Notes under the pieces: model-generated
The model's input: only the letters and a program-made list of their open reading frames with translations
Database searches by the model: none
What the model was told of the DNA's origin: nothing
Part shown: piece after piece, positions 1 to 11,916 of the stretch
Position numbering within the stretch: position 1 is the stretch's first letter
How the letters are laid out: the number at the start of each line of letters is the position of its first letter
Position numbers and translations under genes: made by a program
DNA from: Przewalskia tangutica
Lineage: Eukaryota > Streptophyta > Magnoliopsida > Solanales > Solanaceae
NCBI GenBank assembly: GCA_029844215.1
Contig: CM056729.1
Span: 4,836,001 to 4,900,000, forward strand
Reading direction: 5' to 3'
Length of the DNA: 64,000 nucleotides

Positions 1-1638
1 GTATACCTAAGGCACGATCATGTCTTTTAATAAAAATCCGGGAATTTAACCCAAGTATCATGTACCTCTAACCTTTTAAGAAATAACTCTTTTTATACAA
101 AAATTCCAAGATACTAATCACCATAGTATCAAGTTACGATTTCTTTTCAAAACAAGTCACATTTCCTTTTAAAACTATCTCAAGCTTCTAAATTAAGTGA
201 CTTCATTTCTTGTAAAACCCTAATCACCATAGTATCAAGTTACGATTTCTTTTCAAAACAAGTCACATTTCCTTTTAAAACTATCTCAAGCTTCTAAATT
301 AAGTGACTTCATTTCTTGTAAAACCTTAGGCAATTCATGCCTTAAAACCATTTTTCTTCCACAAGTTCAAATCATCAAAACCTTTCTCCATTAAACTTTC
401 ACAAACTAATATAACCAACTCCCCATAAAGCCGTTATATTAGAGTTAAACAATAGTAAAACACATTCCCTTAAGTCGAGGATTCTTATACTTTTCTTTTA
501 AAACGAAGCAAGTATCAAATACTTATAACAAACGAAGATTTCCAAATCTCAGACGCTCACCGTACTACATGTGTACAACTAATCATGCTCAAGAGATAGG
601 AAAGCTCCACATACCTCTTCTGGTCAATCCACAAGCTAAGTCCACTTTACCGCGTAGTATGTCAACCTAAAATGACCATAATACGTTTATCAAGCTCTAG
701 TTATAATGCAGAATTTTTCCAAGTTAAAGTCACCAATTTCCTACGGAAAATTGGGCGTTTCCTTTGTTTCTACATACTTTGCCACCTTTTCCAAGGTCGA
801 TTTTTAACGCTCAAATGCCATGTTTAAGGCTCAACAACCAACCAACACAAAGGGGATTACACACCTAAACTTTGGTGTGTAAAATTCAGCCCCACAAGTT
901 ACAACAACTAACCCAACAAGTCTAATGTAGTATTTAGGCAACAACATGCTCATAATATCCCCCTAACCAATTCTTTCATAATCAACCCCATTTCTTACAT
1001 GCAACTACTCTAAGTGCATTTTTCCAACTACAAGTTCTTCCTATTAAACATGCAACACCCAATACCAACTACAAGAGAAGAAATGTTACCTTAAGTTTTA
1101 GCCAAACTTATTCCAACACCTTGCTAGCCTTTTTCTCCAAGAACACCACCACAATAGTCTTCACAAGCTTGTAATAAACTTTCCTTCCTATTACACTTTT
1201 CAGATTTTTCCCTTAGGCTAGAATTCCTCTTGGTAATTTAGAGAGAAGGATGAGCTTTTTAACTTAGAGAGAGATGGAGTGTAAAGATGAAAAGTTGAAA
1301 GAAATGACCAAGTCTTGGTCAATATAATGCATGTAGCAGAATCGATGGGGACACTTGTCACCCTCCCATGGCCTCTTTTAAAACAGCAATCGGACTTTCT
1401 AAGTTTTTTCCGCCCAAATTTCCGCCTCGCGCGGTTCGATTCCTGGCGTCGCGCCAGAACTCCGCGACCGGATCTTTCGCGCGCCGCGTTCGCTTCCCGG
1501 CCAGTGCTGGAACTTCGCCATCACCGCACTTCACTCGCTTGGCGCCGCGGCTCCGCCGCGCCATGCTCTGAGGCCCCCGAGCGTGTTTCTAATTTCTCGT
1601 GACGGCCCCACACGCACGCTCGAACCACTGGTATAACA
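1..1638 (-). repeat. 3' LTR of Tekay-like element (truncated by window start)
   Basis: It matches 7571-9231 with about a dozen small differences over the first 1.3 kb. Differences become dense only in the GC-rich block near 1420-1620. The inner edge is 1638 (gtataaca). The remaining part of this LTR lies to the left of the window. Confidence 0.9.
112..330. repeat. 108-bp tandem duplication inside the LTR
   Basis: A block starting ctaatcaccatagtatcaag is repeated head to tail (about 115-222 and 223-330). The same doubled block is present in the other LTR at about 7685-7900, so the duplication predates this insertion. Confidence 0.85.
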
Positions 1639-1650
1639 TTCTCCCTTAGA
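1639..1650 (-). other. Polypurine tract of Tekay-like element
   Basis: On the minus strand the bases TAAGGGAGAA lie directly before the TGTTATACC start of the 3' LTR. This is the expected place for plus-strand DNA priming. Confidence 0.7.
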
Positions 1651-1789
1651 AACATTCGTCCGAATGTTTCCTTCTAGCCTTACACAAAACACAATATAAA
1701 CATATCTTCTTAACTATTCCTTTGCAAATAAGAATGCTCCCCGAGCCACAACAATACTTAAGCACAATTGCTAAATCAAAACTAACAAG

Positions 1790-2205
1790 CAGGAAAGTGG
1801 GTTACCTGGAGGTGTAGGGAATAAGTGAGGATACTTCTTCATCATGTCATCCTCTGCTTCCCACGCCATTTCCTCCTGTTCTCGTTCCGCCATAAGACTT
1901 GACTAAGCCACCTCCTTCGTCCGAGTCGTCTAACTTGACGATCGAGTATCGCTGGGACTCTCCTCATACGACAACTCCTCACACCGGATATCCCGACCGG
2001 TGCACTCTGACGGATCTCCAACGCATTTCCGTAACATAGACACGTGAAAAGCTGGATGTACCGCCTCAAGATCGGACGGCAGATCCAACTCATAGCAACC
2101 TTGCCCACTCTTCTGACAACTGATACGCCCAACGTACTGGCCGAAGTTTCCTTTCCTCCCAAATCTCATCACACCCTTCATGGGTGACACTTTCGAAAGA
2201 CCCAA
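1790..2205 (-). pseudogene. Chromovirus integrase C-terminus and chromodomain, frameshifted
   Basis: Minus-strand reading gives VSPMKGVMRFG, then YELDLPSDL, then HPAFHVSMLRKCVGDP, which marks the C-terminal end of a plant chromovirus integrase. After a frameshift come ILDRQVRRL and VLWRN, the start of a chromodomain, and then MMKKYPHLFPTPPG near 1800. The chromodomain normally steers insertion toward heterochromatin by binding modified histone. At least two frameshifts separate the parts, so no continuous protein can be made. The clade call (Tekay/Del) comes from these motifs together with the LTR ends. Confidence 0.8.
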
Positions 2206-2279
2206 TCATTAACCTCAAACTCTAAGTGTCGACGCCGATGATCTGCATATGATTTACGCCGACTGGGCTGCCAATAACC

Positions 2280-3060
2280 GCTCCCGATAAGCTTCACCTT
2301 ATCCATCGTCACGAACCAACCGCCCGATTAATCGCACTTCTCCCACTTCAAACCAACCTATCGTGACTGCACTTCCTCCCGTATAAGGCCTCATAAGGCG
2401 CGCCATCTCGAACACTAGAATGGTAGTTGTTGTTATAAGCAAACTCCACAAGAGGTAAATGATCCTCCCTACCCCCGAAATCAATAACACAAGCCCGCAA
2501 AGATATCCTCGTTGTTCGGATAGTGCGCTTCGCCGTCCGTCCGTCTCGAGGATGAAACGCCGTCTTTGAGACTCACTGTGTCCCTAATCCTTCGAAGGAC
2601 CTCCGTAAGTTAGCCGTGAACTGGGCTCTATCTCGATATAATCGACACCGACTCGTGCAATCTCACAATCTCTAATATATAATCCGCATAGTCCTACCAA
2701 AACGCCGTCCCGATCGGAAGAAAGTGGGCTGATTTCGTCACCACAACAATAACCCAAATGGAATCATGTCTCCTCCGGTGCGAGGTAACCTCGTAATAAA
2801 GTCCATGTTGACCACCTCCCACTTCCACATCTAATATCAATACTGTAATAGCCCACCGGCTCGTGCTCAACCTTAACTCGCCGACAATTAGACACCGGGC
2901 AACAAACCGCCACGCCCTCTTCAAACCATCCCACCAATACACGCACTGAGGTCATGGTACATCTTAGTCGACCGGATGAATCGAATAACGAGCACCGCGT
3001 GCCTCCCTGCACCGCTAACGGTCCTCGCCACATCGGAACACATAATCGCCCTTAAACCTT
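2280..3060 (-). pseudogene. Ty3/gypsy integrase core, broken
   Basis: Minus-strand fragments include RRHDSIWVIVV.TKSAHFLPI (about 2700-2810), the start of the integrase catalytic core, and further downstream APYEALYGG-like text followed by GWFEVGEVRLIG (2299-2490). Between them the frame changes several times and the segment with the second catalytic acidic residue cannot be read. Integrase would insert the cDNA into the chromosome. The fragment order agrees with RT upstream (higher coordinates) and chromodomain downstream. The breaks often fall at GC-rich triplets (see findings). Confidence 0.75.
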
Positions 3061-3249
3061 AGCACCCCATCGCGCTACCTCAAATATACCCTTTCTCCCG
3101 CCGGAGAGCCGCATCTCTGCATCGTACTCAAAATAGGATCCTCATATCGCCGCCCTTCACCTCCTCGACGGGCGAAGACTCGCAACCTTCGAACCCGAAT
3201 TCGCATTAACTAATCAACCAAACGAACCCCAAGGCTTGCTAATCGTGTA

Positions 3250-4480
3250 ACTCTGACCATATCCGCTTTTCTCGTCGAACATCGATAGACTACCCATCGA
3301 CTGCGACTGCGGCATCTGCAACTACATCGCCTTCCCGGGTGGTACGTAATATCAACATCGTAATCCTTAAGTAGCTCCAACCACCGCTCGCCGCAAGTTC
3401 ACTCCTCTGGTGAAGATGCATCGAGACTTCGCGTCCGTAAATGTCCACATGAACTCCATATAAGTAATGTCTCCGCATCTTCAAGGCGTGAATCACCGCC
3501 GCTCCAAGTCATGTGTGGGATAGTTCTTCTCATGCTTCCTAAGCCGCCTGGATGCTAAGGGTATAACCTTGCCGTGTTGCATCAGCACGCACCCAAGCCC
3601 GACACCTGACGCGTCACAATAAACCACATATCCATCTAAACCCTCTGGAAGAGTAAGAACTGGGGCGGTCGTCAACTTCTCCTTTAGCAACTGAAACTTT
3701 CTCACAAGTATCCGCCATCGAACATAGCCGCTTTCCGAGTCGGCTTAGTCAAAGGTGCCAAATAAGCAAACTTCTCCACAAACCTCCTAATAACCGCAAG
3801 TGCCCAAAGTCGCGCACTGCTTGTAGCTGGTCTAGGCCAAGTCTGATCGCCTCGATCTTTCAGATCAACCCGAATACCATCGGCCGCGATAACATGTCCT
3901 AAGAAAGCCATCGGCTACCAAAACTCGCATTTCGAGAACTTGGCATACAACGGCCGGTCCCTGAGGACTCCCAACACCGTCCTCAAATGATCTGTATGCT
4001 CCTGCTCTGTGTGCGAATACACTAAGATATCATCGATGAAAACTATAACGAACATATCCAAGAATGGCCTGAACACCCTATTCATCAAATCCATGAATAC
4101 CGCTGGAGCGTTGGTCAACCCAAAAGACATTACCTCAACTCATAAGTGCCCATACGGTCCCGAATGCGATCTTCGATATCTTCCTCTAACTCGCACTGAT
4201 GATAACCGGATCGCAGTCGATCTTGGAAAAACATCTCGCACTCGCAATCGTCAAACAAATCATCAATCCCGGGAGGGATATCTATTCTTGATGGTTACCT
4301 TATTCACCGCTCGTAATCAATACACATACGCAACGCCCCATCTTTCTTCTTTACAAACAACACCGGGCGCTCCCTGTGGAGAAACACTAGGCTCGATAAA
4401 GCCTTTTTCCAAAGAAATCTTTCACCGGTCCTTCAATTCCTTCAACTCGGCAGTGCCATCACGTATGGCGGGATAGATAT
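3250..4480 (-). pseudogene. Ty3/gypsy reverse transcriptase-RNase H, broken
   Basis: The clearest pol segment of the element. At 3915-4130 the minus strand reads FGLTNAPAVFMDLMNRVF, then VIVFIDDILVYS, which contains the RT active-site FIDD box, then LYAKFSKCEFW. At 3702-3911 FLGHVIAADGIRVD follows (thumb and connection). At 3493-3705 TTAPVLTLPEG and VVYCDASGVGLGCVLMQ start RNase H, ending with KNYPTHDLE. At 3290-3496 the RNase H tail with HALKM.RHYLYGVHVDIY continues in another frame. Each piece is intact but the pieces sit in different frames, so the copy could not encode a working enzyme as written. The opposite-strand reading frames here are shadows. Confidence 0.85.
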
Positions 4481-4529
4481 CGGGTCAGTGTCCGTGCCAA
4501 ATCGATGCAAACTCAATCTCCTCTCGGGA

Positions 4530-4830
4530 GGATACCCTAAGCTCGTCGGGAAAACGTCTGAAACTCTCTAACCACGGACCGATCAAGGTCCCAGATCTCA
4601 CCTCGATGTCGAATACCCGAACCAAATGGTAAATATACCCTTCCGCACCATCTTCCTAGCCTTGTGGTAAGAAATAAACCTACCCTCTGGCGATGCAAGA
4701 TTCCCTTCCACTCGATAACCGGCCACCAGAAACCGAACCGAACTCTTCTGCGGTCCACATTGGCATAGCAAGACGCTAGCCAATCCATACCCATAATCAC
4801 ATCGAAGTTCACATGTCCAACTCTATCAAG
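4530..4830 (-). pseudogene. Retropepsin-like region (C-terminal part)
   Basis: The minus strand at 4537-4812 reads NFDVIMGMDWLASCYANVD, the ILGMDWL-type signature that ends the aspartic protease domain of plant chromoviruses. The part with the catalytic DTG-type triplet upstream is not readable in frame. It lies between gag and RT, as expected. Confidence 0.7.
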
Positions 4831-6348
4831 TCACCAGAGTCCGGCGACCATCTATAGTCACCGGGCAAGCCTTATATACCCGCCTAACACCGGCACCGGC
4901 CACGGCGTAGCCACCTCAAAGGATTCTATGGACTCGGGCTCTATCCCTATTCTACCAAAGAATATGAGGAGATATATAGGACAAGGTAGAACTCGGATCT
5001 ATCAAATCATAAACATCACAAAGAAGAAACCAACAATGTACTGCGTGACGACATCGGTGACGCCCCGGTCTGGCGGTGGACATAGCATAAATGCGGTTCG
5101 AGGACCGCTGAATCGAACCTCTACCACGACCGCCGCGCTCGCTCGTCTGCGTGAATACCTCGCCTCCGGGCGACGCCATCGACGATGAAGATCCGACCAT
5201 CGACCGCTTACGAGCCATCATATTTCCGCCACTGGACGGACAATCTTCCTCAAATGGCCTCGCCGCCGCAGAATAACAAGCTCACGGAGGAACACGACAC
5301 TTCATAATGGCAATCACCACATCGACCACACCGAGGCATAGGTGGCCTCATCTCGACCGAACTCGTCCTCCGAAACCCAAGCCACGAACCCCGCCCCGCT
5401 CCCGAATACTCAGACGCCCCGAAGATGGTGGAGGAGCGCTCGACCGGCCAGGTGCAAATCTGGTTTGCCGGGTTGTCTACCCTAAAACTACCAGAGGACC
5501 TGCTTCCCCGACTTCTCGCCGATACTGCCGATCCGTCGCCCATGCGTTCACACCCGAAAAGATGTGCTGCACGCGGCAATGTCCATGCCCGGCCGAGAGC
5601 CACCCCGAGCAACTCTCGCCAAGTGATCATCGAGTCCCGTGACATAGCGGTTCACCCCGCCCTCCATGTTCGCTACCAACGCGCACATACCAGCCAATGA
5701 ATCAAACTCCACGTTGTATTCGGACCGCCCGCCCATTCTCGTCTCGGCGTCAAAAATCTATCGGCCGAGCCCTCTCATCTCGCGGTGGCAAGAAATGGCT
5801 GCGCCTCGAGAACTCGTCCCAAACAGCTGACGCGCATGCTCCCCGACGCTTCCCACGAATCATACCGGGCCAATCGCAGCTGTCCCGCAACGATGCGAAC
5901 CTAATACCACCGACTCGGTCTCAAGCCCGATCACCTCACGATCCTTCAGAATCGCTTGATAAACTCCTCGCGGATCATCCTCGTGCCTCGACCCATAAAA
6001 CTCGCGGGTCGCAACTCAAAAGTCTCGCCTCGAAGCAGCCTGGCCGAATTCACGGCAAATGCGGAATCGCTGCTCTCAACCTATCCTCCCATGCGCCACG
6101 ATCTCGCCAAGAATCGGGCTATCTCTCTTGTAGCCCATATCCTTCGCCTCGCCGCTGGATCGAGGCTCAGTGTCGCGGCTCGCCGGCCGCCGCCGCTTCT
6201 CCAACTCGCTGGGGTTGGCGACGTCGTAGAACTCGCCGTCAAACACCTCGTCTCGTAAGGACCGCACGTGCCTCGTGACCTCGGTGCCTCTACCGGTAGT
6301 TCTCATCGCTTGCCCTTCTTCGGCTGCGGTTGCCTTAGCGCGAGACAT
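4830..6348 (-). pseudogene. Chromovirus gag region, heavily frameshifted
   Basis: A gag-like start is visible at 6348 (MSRAKATAAEEGQ), about 195 bp downstream of the 5' LTR on the minus strand. The rest of gag is spread over many short frames down to about 4830 and the zinc knuckle is not clearly readable. The region is GC-rich. Plus-strand open frames here (up to 193 codons at 5697-6278) are antisense artefacts. Gag would form the particle core. Confidence 0.55.
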
Positions 6349-6526
6349 AATCGATACAGAAAATACGCCGAGGAAATTCAACCTATAGCACAACTCTATT
6401 GCACGATCTTAGAGTGAAAGAATGGGAACCAATCTAAATATCTGCGCACTGATTATAGATGTGGTGCACAACACACCGATAATCAAGACTTACTAGATAC
6501 GGCTCAGACTCTTTCCGAGGATTAAT

Positions 6527-6541
6527 CGCTCGATACCACTT
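6527..6541 (-). other. Primer-binding site, tRNA-iMet type, imperfect
   Basis: On the minus strand, 4 bp after the LTR end, the sequence reads TGGTATCGAGCG. The standard plant iMet primer site is TGGTATCAGAGC, so one CA-type step is missing relative to the consensus. Confidence 0.6.
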
Positions 6542-7144
6542 TTGTCACGACCGAACCCGGACGTGCGGTGCCTTAACCCGCACCCTAGTGACACAACATC
6601 GTGAGAAAACCACGGAATGTAAACTCAAGATAAACAACCATTAAGATATAGAATAGTCTAGCCCAAACTGGATAACCCAAATGTACATAAACCTAACTGT
6701 TAAATCCTTAACGAACAAAGTTCTGACAAGACTACTGGCCTCTAAGATTTAATAACACTATGACGGGACAGGGCCCCGTCATGCCCCTGAATTTAAAAAA
6801 TATCAACGACTCCAGGGAGAACCATACCTAAAGTCGAGCCTCCGAAGAAATGGAGCTCCTGACACCTGAGTTCAAGATCCTAGGAATGAGGATCTACCAC
6901 TGCTTTTCCTTACCGCGCAGATGACGCAGCCCCGGCGAAGGGGTCGATACGACGCACTCAAGTATGTAAATCGAAAATACCGTAGTAATATCATAAGTCC
7001 AAAATACATCAAGTTATAGATAAAACCAAATTATGTCAGACCGTGCCTTACTAATAACGAGAGTAACAAGTATACATTTTATAGCATAAAAATAGGAGGC
7101 TCATGATCAAAACAGGGTACCTCGCCCGTAGTATCATTAAGCAA

Positions 7145-7345
7145 TCCTACTCCTGGGACTATTTCACCCGCATAGGTCCTGTGGACCCGCATGAGGTCAT
7201 CCGCCTCGTCATAGGACTATTTCACCCGCATGGGACTATTTCACTCGCATGGATCCTGTGGATCCGCATGAGTACCATCGCGTACTCGCATGGGACTATT
7301 TCACCCGCATGGATCCTATGGTCCAGATCCGCATGAGTACAAGCG
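7145..7345. repeat. Short tandem repeats within LTR
   Basis: The phrase gggactatttcacccgcat recurs about five times with variations, alternating with ggatcctgtggatccgcat and gtac steps. Unit length is roughly 28-55 bp. It lies in the part of the LTR whose partner copy is outside the window. Confidence 0.75.
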
Positions 7346-9004
7346 CCACACTCGCATCATGGGTAGCAAATCCATGGCATAAATAATAACCCGGGGTTTA
7401 CCCGTAACAATATAAATATATATATAACATAGCTCATCCGGCTAATAAACATAACATAAGCACTACCGGCCTATCACATCACAACATAAGCACTACCGGC
7501 CTATCATAACTTAAGCAAGTTAAGAATCACCTAACTTCTTATTAATAGTACTAATACATCCTCTCATTTTAGTATACCTAAGGCACAATCATGTCTTTTA
7601 ATAAAAATCCGGGAATTTAACCCAAGTATCATGTACCTCTAACCTTTTAAGAAATAACTCTTTTTATACAAAAATTCCAAGATACTAATCACCATAGTAT
7701 CAAGTTACGATTTCTTTTCAAAACAAGTCACATTTCCTTTTAAAACTATCTCAAGCTTCTAAATTAAGTGACTTCATTTCTTGTAAAACCCTAATCACCA
7801 TAGTATCAAGTTACGATTTCTTTTCAAAACAAGTCACATTTCCTTTTAAAACTATCTCAAGCTTCTAAATTAAGTGACTTCATTTCTTGTAAAACCTTAG
7901 GCAATTCATGCCTTAAAACCATTTTCCTTCCACAAGTTCAAATCATCAAAACCTTTCTCCATTAAACTTTCACAAACTAATATAACCAACTCCCCATAAA
8001 GCCGTTATATTAGAGTTAAACAATAGTAAAACACATTCCCTTAAGTCCAAGGGATTCTTATACTTTTCTTTTAAAACGAAGCAAGTATCAAATACTTATA
8101 ACAAACGAAGATTTCCAAATCTCAGACGCTCACCGCACTACATAGGTACAACTAATCATGCTCAAGAGATAAGAAAGCTCCACATACCTCTTCGGTCAAT
8201 CCACAAGCTAAGTCCACTTTACCGCACGTAGTATGTCAACCTAAAATGACCATAATACGTTTATCAAGCTCTAGTTATAATGCAGAATTTTTCCAAGTTA
8301 AAGTCACCAATTTCCTACGGAAAATTGGGCAGCGTTTCCTTTGTTTCTACATACTTTGCCACCTTTTCCAAGGTCGATTTTTAACGCTCAAATGCCATGT
8401 TTAAGGCTCAACAACCAACCAACACAAAGGGGATTACACACCTAAACTTTGGTGTGTAAAATTCAGCCCCACAAGTTACAACAACTAACCCAACAAGTCT
8501 AATGTAGTATTTAGGCAACAACATGCTCATAATATCCCCCTAACCAATTCTTTCATAATCAACCCCATTTCTTACATGCAACTACTCTAAGTGCATTTTT
8601 CCAACTACAAGTTCTTCCTATTAAACATGCAACACCCAATACCAACTACAAGAGAAGAAATGTTACCTTAAGTTTTAGCCAAACTTATTCCAACACCTTG
8701 CTAGCCTTTTTCTCCAAGAACACCACCACAATAGTCTTCACAAGCTTGTAATAACCTTTCCTTCCTATTACACTTTTCAGATTTTTCCCTTAGGCTAGAA
8801 TTCCTCTTGGGAATTTAGAGAGAAGGATGAGCTTTTTAACTTAGAGAGAGATGGAGTGTAAAGATGAAAAGTTGAAAGAAATGACCAAGTCTTGGTCAAT
8901 ATAATGCATGTAGCAGAAATCAGATGGGGGGGGACACTTGTCACCCTCCCATGGCCTCTTTTAAAACAGAAATCAGACTTTCTAAGTTTTTCCGCCCAAA
9001 TTTC

Positions 9005-9165
9005 CCGCCTCGGCGCCGCGGCCCTGATTCCCGGCGCCGCGGCGCCGCAACTCCTGCGGACCCTCGGATCTTTCGGCGCCGCGGCCCTGCTTCCCGGCGC
9101 CGCGGCTGAACTTCGCCACCGCACTTCACTGCCGCGCCATGCGCCGCGCCGCGCCGCGGCTGAAC
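9005..9165. repeat. GC-rich palindromic block in LTR (GGCGCCGCGG repeats)
   Basis: ggcgccgcgg occurs at least four times, separated by short spacers such as ccctgattccc. The equivalent stretch in the left LTR (about 1420-1570) is scrambled, for example gcgcgg where the right copy has ggcgccgcgg. Confidence 0.8.
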
Positions 9166-9254
9166 CCTGAGCGTGTTTCTCTAATTTCTCGCACGGCCCC
9201 ACACGCACGGCCCGAACCACGGGGTATAACAATTCACTTTTACAACTCTTGCTC

Positions 9255-9860
9255 CTTCCTTGTGGCATGCTCGTCTAGGTCATCCGGGGTCGTCTATTTT
9301 ATCTTCTTTAAATAGACATAAGTTTATTTCTTGTAAGGGTACGCGTAGTACTCCACTTTGTCAATCATGTGCTTTGAGAAAAATTATTAATTATCATTTG
9401 TAGTTTCGAATTCTTATACTTCAATGTCATTTGATATTATTCATAGTAATTTATGGACATCTTCGGCTCTCAGTTCTATGGGTCATCGTTATATGTTTTA
9501 TTCTTAGATGACTATTCTAAATATTTATGGACATTTTCAATTGCCAAAAAATCTCAAATTCTTTCTATTTTCATAAAATTTAGAGTTTTCATAAGAACAC
9601 AATTCGAACGAAAAATCAAAAACATTCAATGTGATAATGACAAAGAGTACGACAATGGGAAATTTAGGGAGTTTTGTGCTTAAAATTGGATAAATTTTCA
9701 TTTTTCTTGTCATCATACGTCTTCACAAAATGGAAAAGCTGAGCGAAAAAATCGTACCATTAATAATATTGTCCGCACTTTATTGGTCATTCTTCCGTTC
9801 CTCCATTATTTTGACATCATGCGCTACAAATGGCTACCGATCTACTAAATATTCTTTCCT
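9255..9860 (+). pseudogene. Copia GAG-pre-integrase and integrase
   Basis: The reading begins SLWHARLGHPGS with CQSC about 30 residues later, giving the HHCC zinc site of the pre-integrase domain (about 9258-9385). The catalytic core follows at 9453-9683 with VLFLDDYSKYLWTF and QCDNDKEYDN, in which the usual D-x-G-x-E block is altered. A TAA ends that frame, and the downstream SSQNGKAERKNRTINN segment (with the catalytic-region Glu) continues to about 9830. The integrase would splice copia cDNA into DNA. Stops and the altered catalytic block show it is dead. Confidence 0.8.
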
Positions 9861-9879
9861 CTAAAGGTTTGACATATTC

Positions 9880-10512
9880 ATCCCTCTCAAAGTGTTATAA
9901 AATAAGACTCCGTCATATTCTCATCTTAGGGTCTTCGGATGCTTATGTTATCCACTGTTTTCATCCACTACGATCAATAAATTTCAGGCACATTCTACTC
10001 CTTGTGTATTTTTGGGTTTTCCGTCAAATCACCGTGGTTATAAATGCTTTGATTTATCCTCTAAACGAATCATCATTAGTCGTTATGTTCTCTTTGATGA
10101 ATCTCAATTTCCCTTTTCTAAAGTAGAAAATTTTGTGCCTAGTTCTTATGATTTTTGGATGAGGATGTCTCCCATATGTTCTCCGTCATTTTTCCAATTC
10201 TTCAGAAAAAACCACGTCAGCGCTGCGGCGCTAGCCAGCTAGTGTCCAAACAGTTTCAATCCCGTCTTTAGCTCTGTGGCCCTCTAGGGAAGCGTTGCGG
10301 CCCCTGCCCCCAGCATTGTGGCTCTTCCGACGGTAATTTTCAAAATTTCTCAAAATTCCCAAAATTTCCCCAATACAGCCCAGAGTCATGGTCCAGTCAC
10401 TCGCAGTCAACGGGATATTTTTAAATCAAAAAAACATTTTAATTTGAATTCTAATGTTCTTAAATCTCTCTTACCCCGTAATTCCGTGTCTGTCTTAAAT
10501 GACCCTAATTGA
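9880..10512 (+). pseudogene. Copia linker between integrase and RT
   Basis: Fragments read LRVFGCLCYP-like text, then FLGFPSNHRGYKCFD and SRYVLFDESQFPF (10000-10130), the conserved post-integrase segment of copia pol. A low-complexity stretch follows to 10512. It lies in two or three frames. Confidence 0.65.
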
Positions 10513-11110
10513 AAAATTGCCATGACCGAGGAATATAATGCTCTTATTGATAATAAGACGTGAGAATTGGTACCTCGTCCATCTGGTGTTAATATTATTC
10601 GGTCTATGTGGATTTTTATTCATAAGAAAAATTCTGATGGTTCATTTGCAAGGCATAAGGCTAGACTTGTAGGTGATGGTAAGACTCAGCAGGTTGGTGT
10701 GGATTGTGGTGAGACATTTAGCCCGGTGGTCAAGTCGACTACCATTCGCACTGTGCTCAGCTTGGCTCATTCATCAGCTAGATGTGAAAAATGCTTTTCT
10801 ACATGGTGATATTCATGAGACATTGTATATGTATCAGCCTTTGGGGTTTAGGGATACTAGATATCCTAATCATGTATATCTATTGAAGAAGTCCTTAGAT
10901 GGGCTTAAGCAGTCTCCACGGGCTTGGTATAAGAGGTTTGCTGATTTTGTTTCGACTATGGGTTTTTCTCACAGCAGGTCTGATAATTCATTATTCATAT
11001 ATCGTCCGGGTTCTTCCATGGCATACATTCTCTTATATATTGATGATATTATCTTGACTGCCTCTTCTGATGTTTTGCGAAAGTCCATTATGATACTGCT
11101 CAGTTCTGAG
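10513..11110 (+). pseudogene. Copia reverse transcriptase
   Basis: The RT domain begins with MTEEYNALIDNKT, then a stop, then ELVPRPSGVNIIRSMWIF and ARLVGDGKTQQVGVDCGETFSPVVK. After a frameshift near 10780 a long open frame carries LDVKNAFLHGDIHETLYMYQP, QSPRAWYKRF and the active-site box LLYIDDIILT (about 11030). Nearly all the RT is recognisable and only two or three lesions break it. It would copy the element RNA into cDNA. Confidence 0.85.
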
Positions 11111-11910
11111 TTTGCCATGAAGGACTTGGGCCCATTGAGTTACTTTTTGAGGATTGTTGTAACTCGTCATGCAAGTGGATTGTTCTTATCAAAGAGGAGG
11201 TATGCAGCAGAGATCATTGAGAGGGCTGGGATGTCATCCTGTAAGTCCACTTCTACTCCAGTTGATACTAAACCCAAGTTGGGTGTTGCAGCTGGCTCTC
11301 CATATGAGGATCCGACCCGCTATCGTAGTCTTGCAGGCGCCCTTCAGTATCTGACGTTCACGCGACCTGATATTACATATGTTGTACATCAGGTGTGTTT
11401 GTTTATGCATGATCCTAGAGTTGAACATATGAATGCACTAAAATGCATTCTTAGATACATTCAGGGAACACTTGAGTATGGTTTGCATTTGTATTCATCG
11501 TCGACGTCTACACTAGTCTCCTATACAGATGCTGATTGGGGTGGTTGTCCTGACACCAGACGGTCTACGTCTGGCTATTGCATATTTTTAGGTAATAACT
11601 TGGTCTCATGGTCTGCCAAGCGTCAATCCACGCTTTCACGTTCAAGTGCAGAGGCCGAGTATCGAGGAGTAGCTAATGTGGTCTCCGAGTCATGTTAGTT
11701 ACAAAATCTACTTTTAGAGCTTCATTGTCCTATAGAGAAGGCTACCTTGGTATATTGTGATAATATAAGTGTCATCTACCTTTCTGGTAATCCAGTTCAG
11801 CACTAGCGGACTAAATACATAGAGATGGATATTCACTTTGTTCGAGAGAAGGTAGCTAAAGGACAAGTACGAGTCTGCCATATCCTTTCTAGACCGCCCG
11901 CTATGACTGC
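11110..11910 (+). pseudogene. Copia RNase H domain, Ale type
   Basis: Continuous with RT in the 341-residue frame: KDLGPLSYFL, LFLSKRRYAAEIIERAGMSS, SLAGALQYLTFTRPDI, then YTDADWGGCPDTRRSTSGYC and SRSSAEAEYRGVANVVSESC, where a TAG at 11696 stops it. Downstream LVYCDNISVIYLSGNP and EMDIHFVREKVAKGQVRV are still readable to about 11890 with another stop. Acidic catalytic residues D (TDAD), E (AEAE) and D (CDN) are present. Confidence 0.85.
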
Positions 11911-11916
11911 GGGGGG

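Larger units (their letters stand above)
1..9231 (-). mobile_element. Tekay-like Ty3/gypsy chromovirus, minus strand, 3' LTR cut by window edge
   Basis: Two long direct repeats (1-1638 and 6543-9231) bracket a decayed gag-pol on the minus strand. Read on that strand the LTR starts TGTTATACC and ends GGTCGTGACA, the ends usual for plant Tekay/Del chromoviruses. The pol order is protease, RT-RNaseH, integrase, chromodomain, as in Ty3/gypsy. The right LTR is complete at 2689 bp; the left one lacks roughly the last 1 kb because the window begins there. The element interrupts an Ale copia whose remaining part starts at 9232. The target-site duplication cannot be checked because the left flank is outside the window; the 5 bp to the right are attca. 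Full length would be about 10.3 kb. Confidence 0.9.
6543..9231 (-). repeat. 5' LTR of Tekay-like element
   Basis: Plus-strand ends are TGTCACGACC (6543) and GTATAACA (9231). It is 2689 bp long and matches 1-1638 over its outer part. It contains the 108-bp tandem duplication, a repeat cluster at 7150-7340 and a very GC-rich block at 9005-9165. As the 5' LTR of a minus-strand element it should carry the transcription start; no TATA box is called here. Confidence 0.9.

Noticed and set aside
4009..4476. 155-codon plus-strand frame
   Set aside because: Antisense shadow of the reverse transcriptase region read on the minus strand.
5307..6278. Plus-strand frames of 100-193 codons
   Set aside because: Antisense to the minus-strand gag of the Tekay-like element, GC-rich, and with no recognisable domain.
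9232..9236. attca as target duplication of the Tekay-like element
   Set aside because: The matching left flank is outside the window, so it cannot be confirmed.
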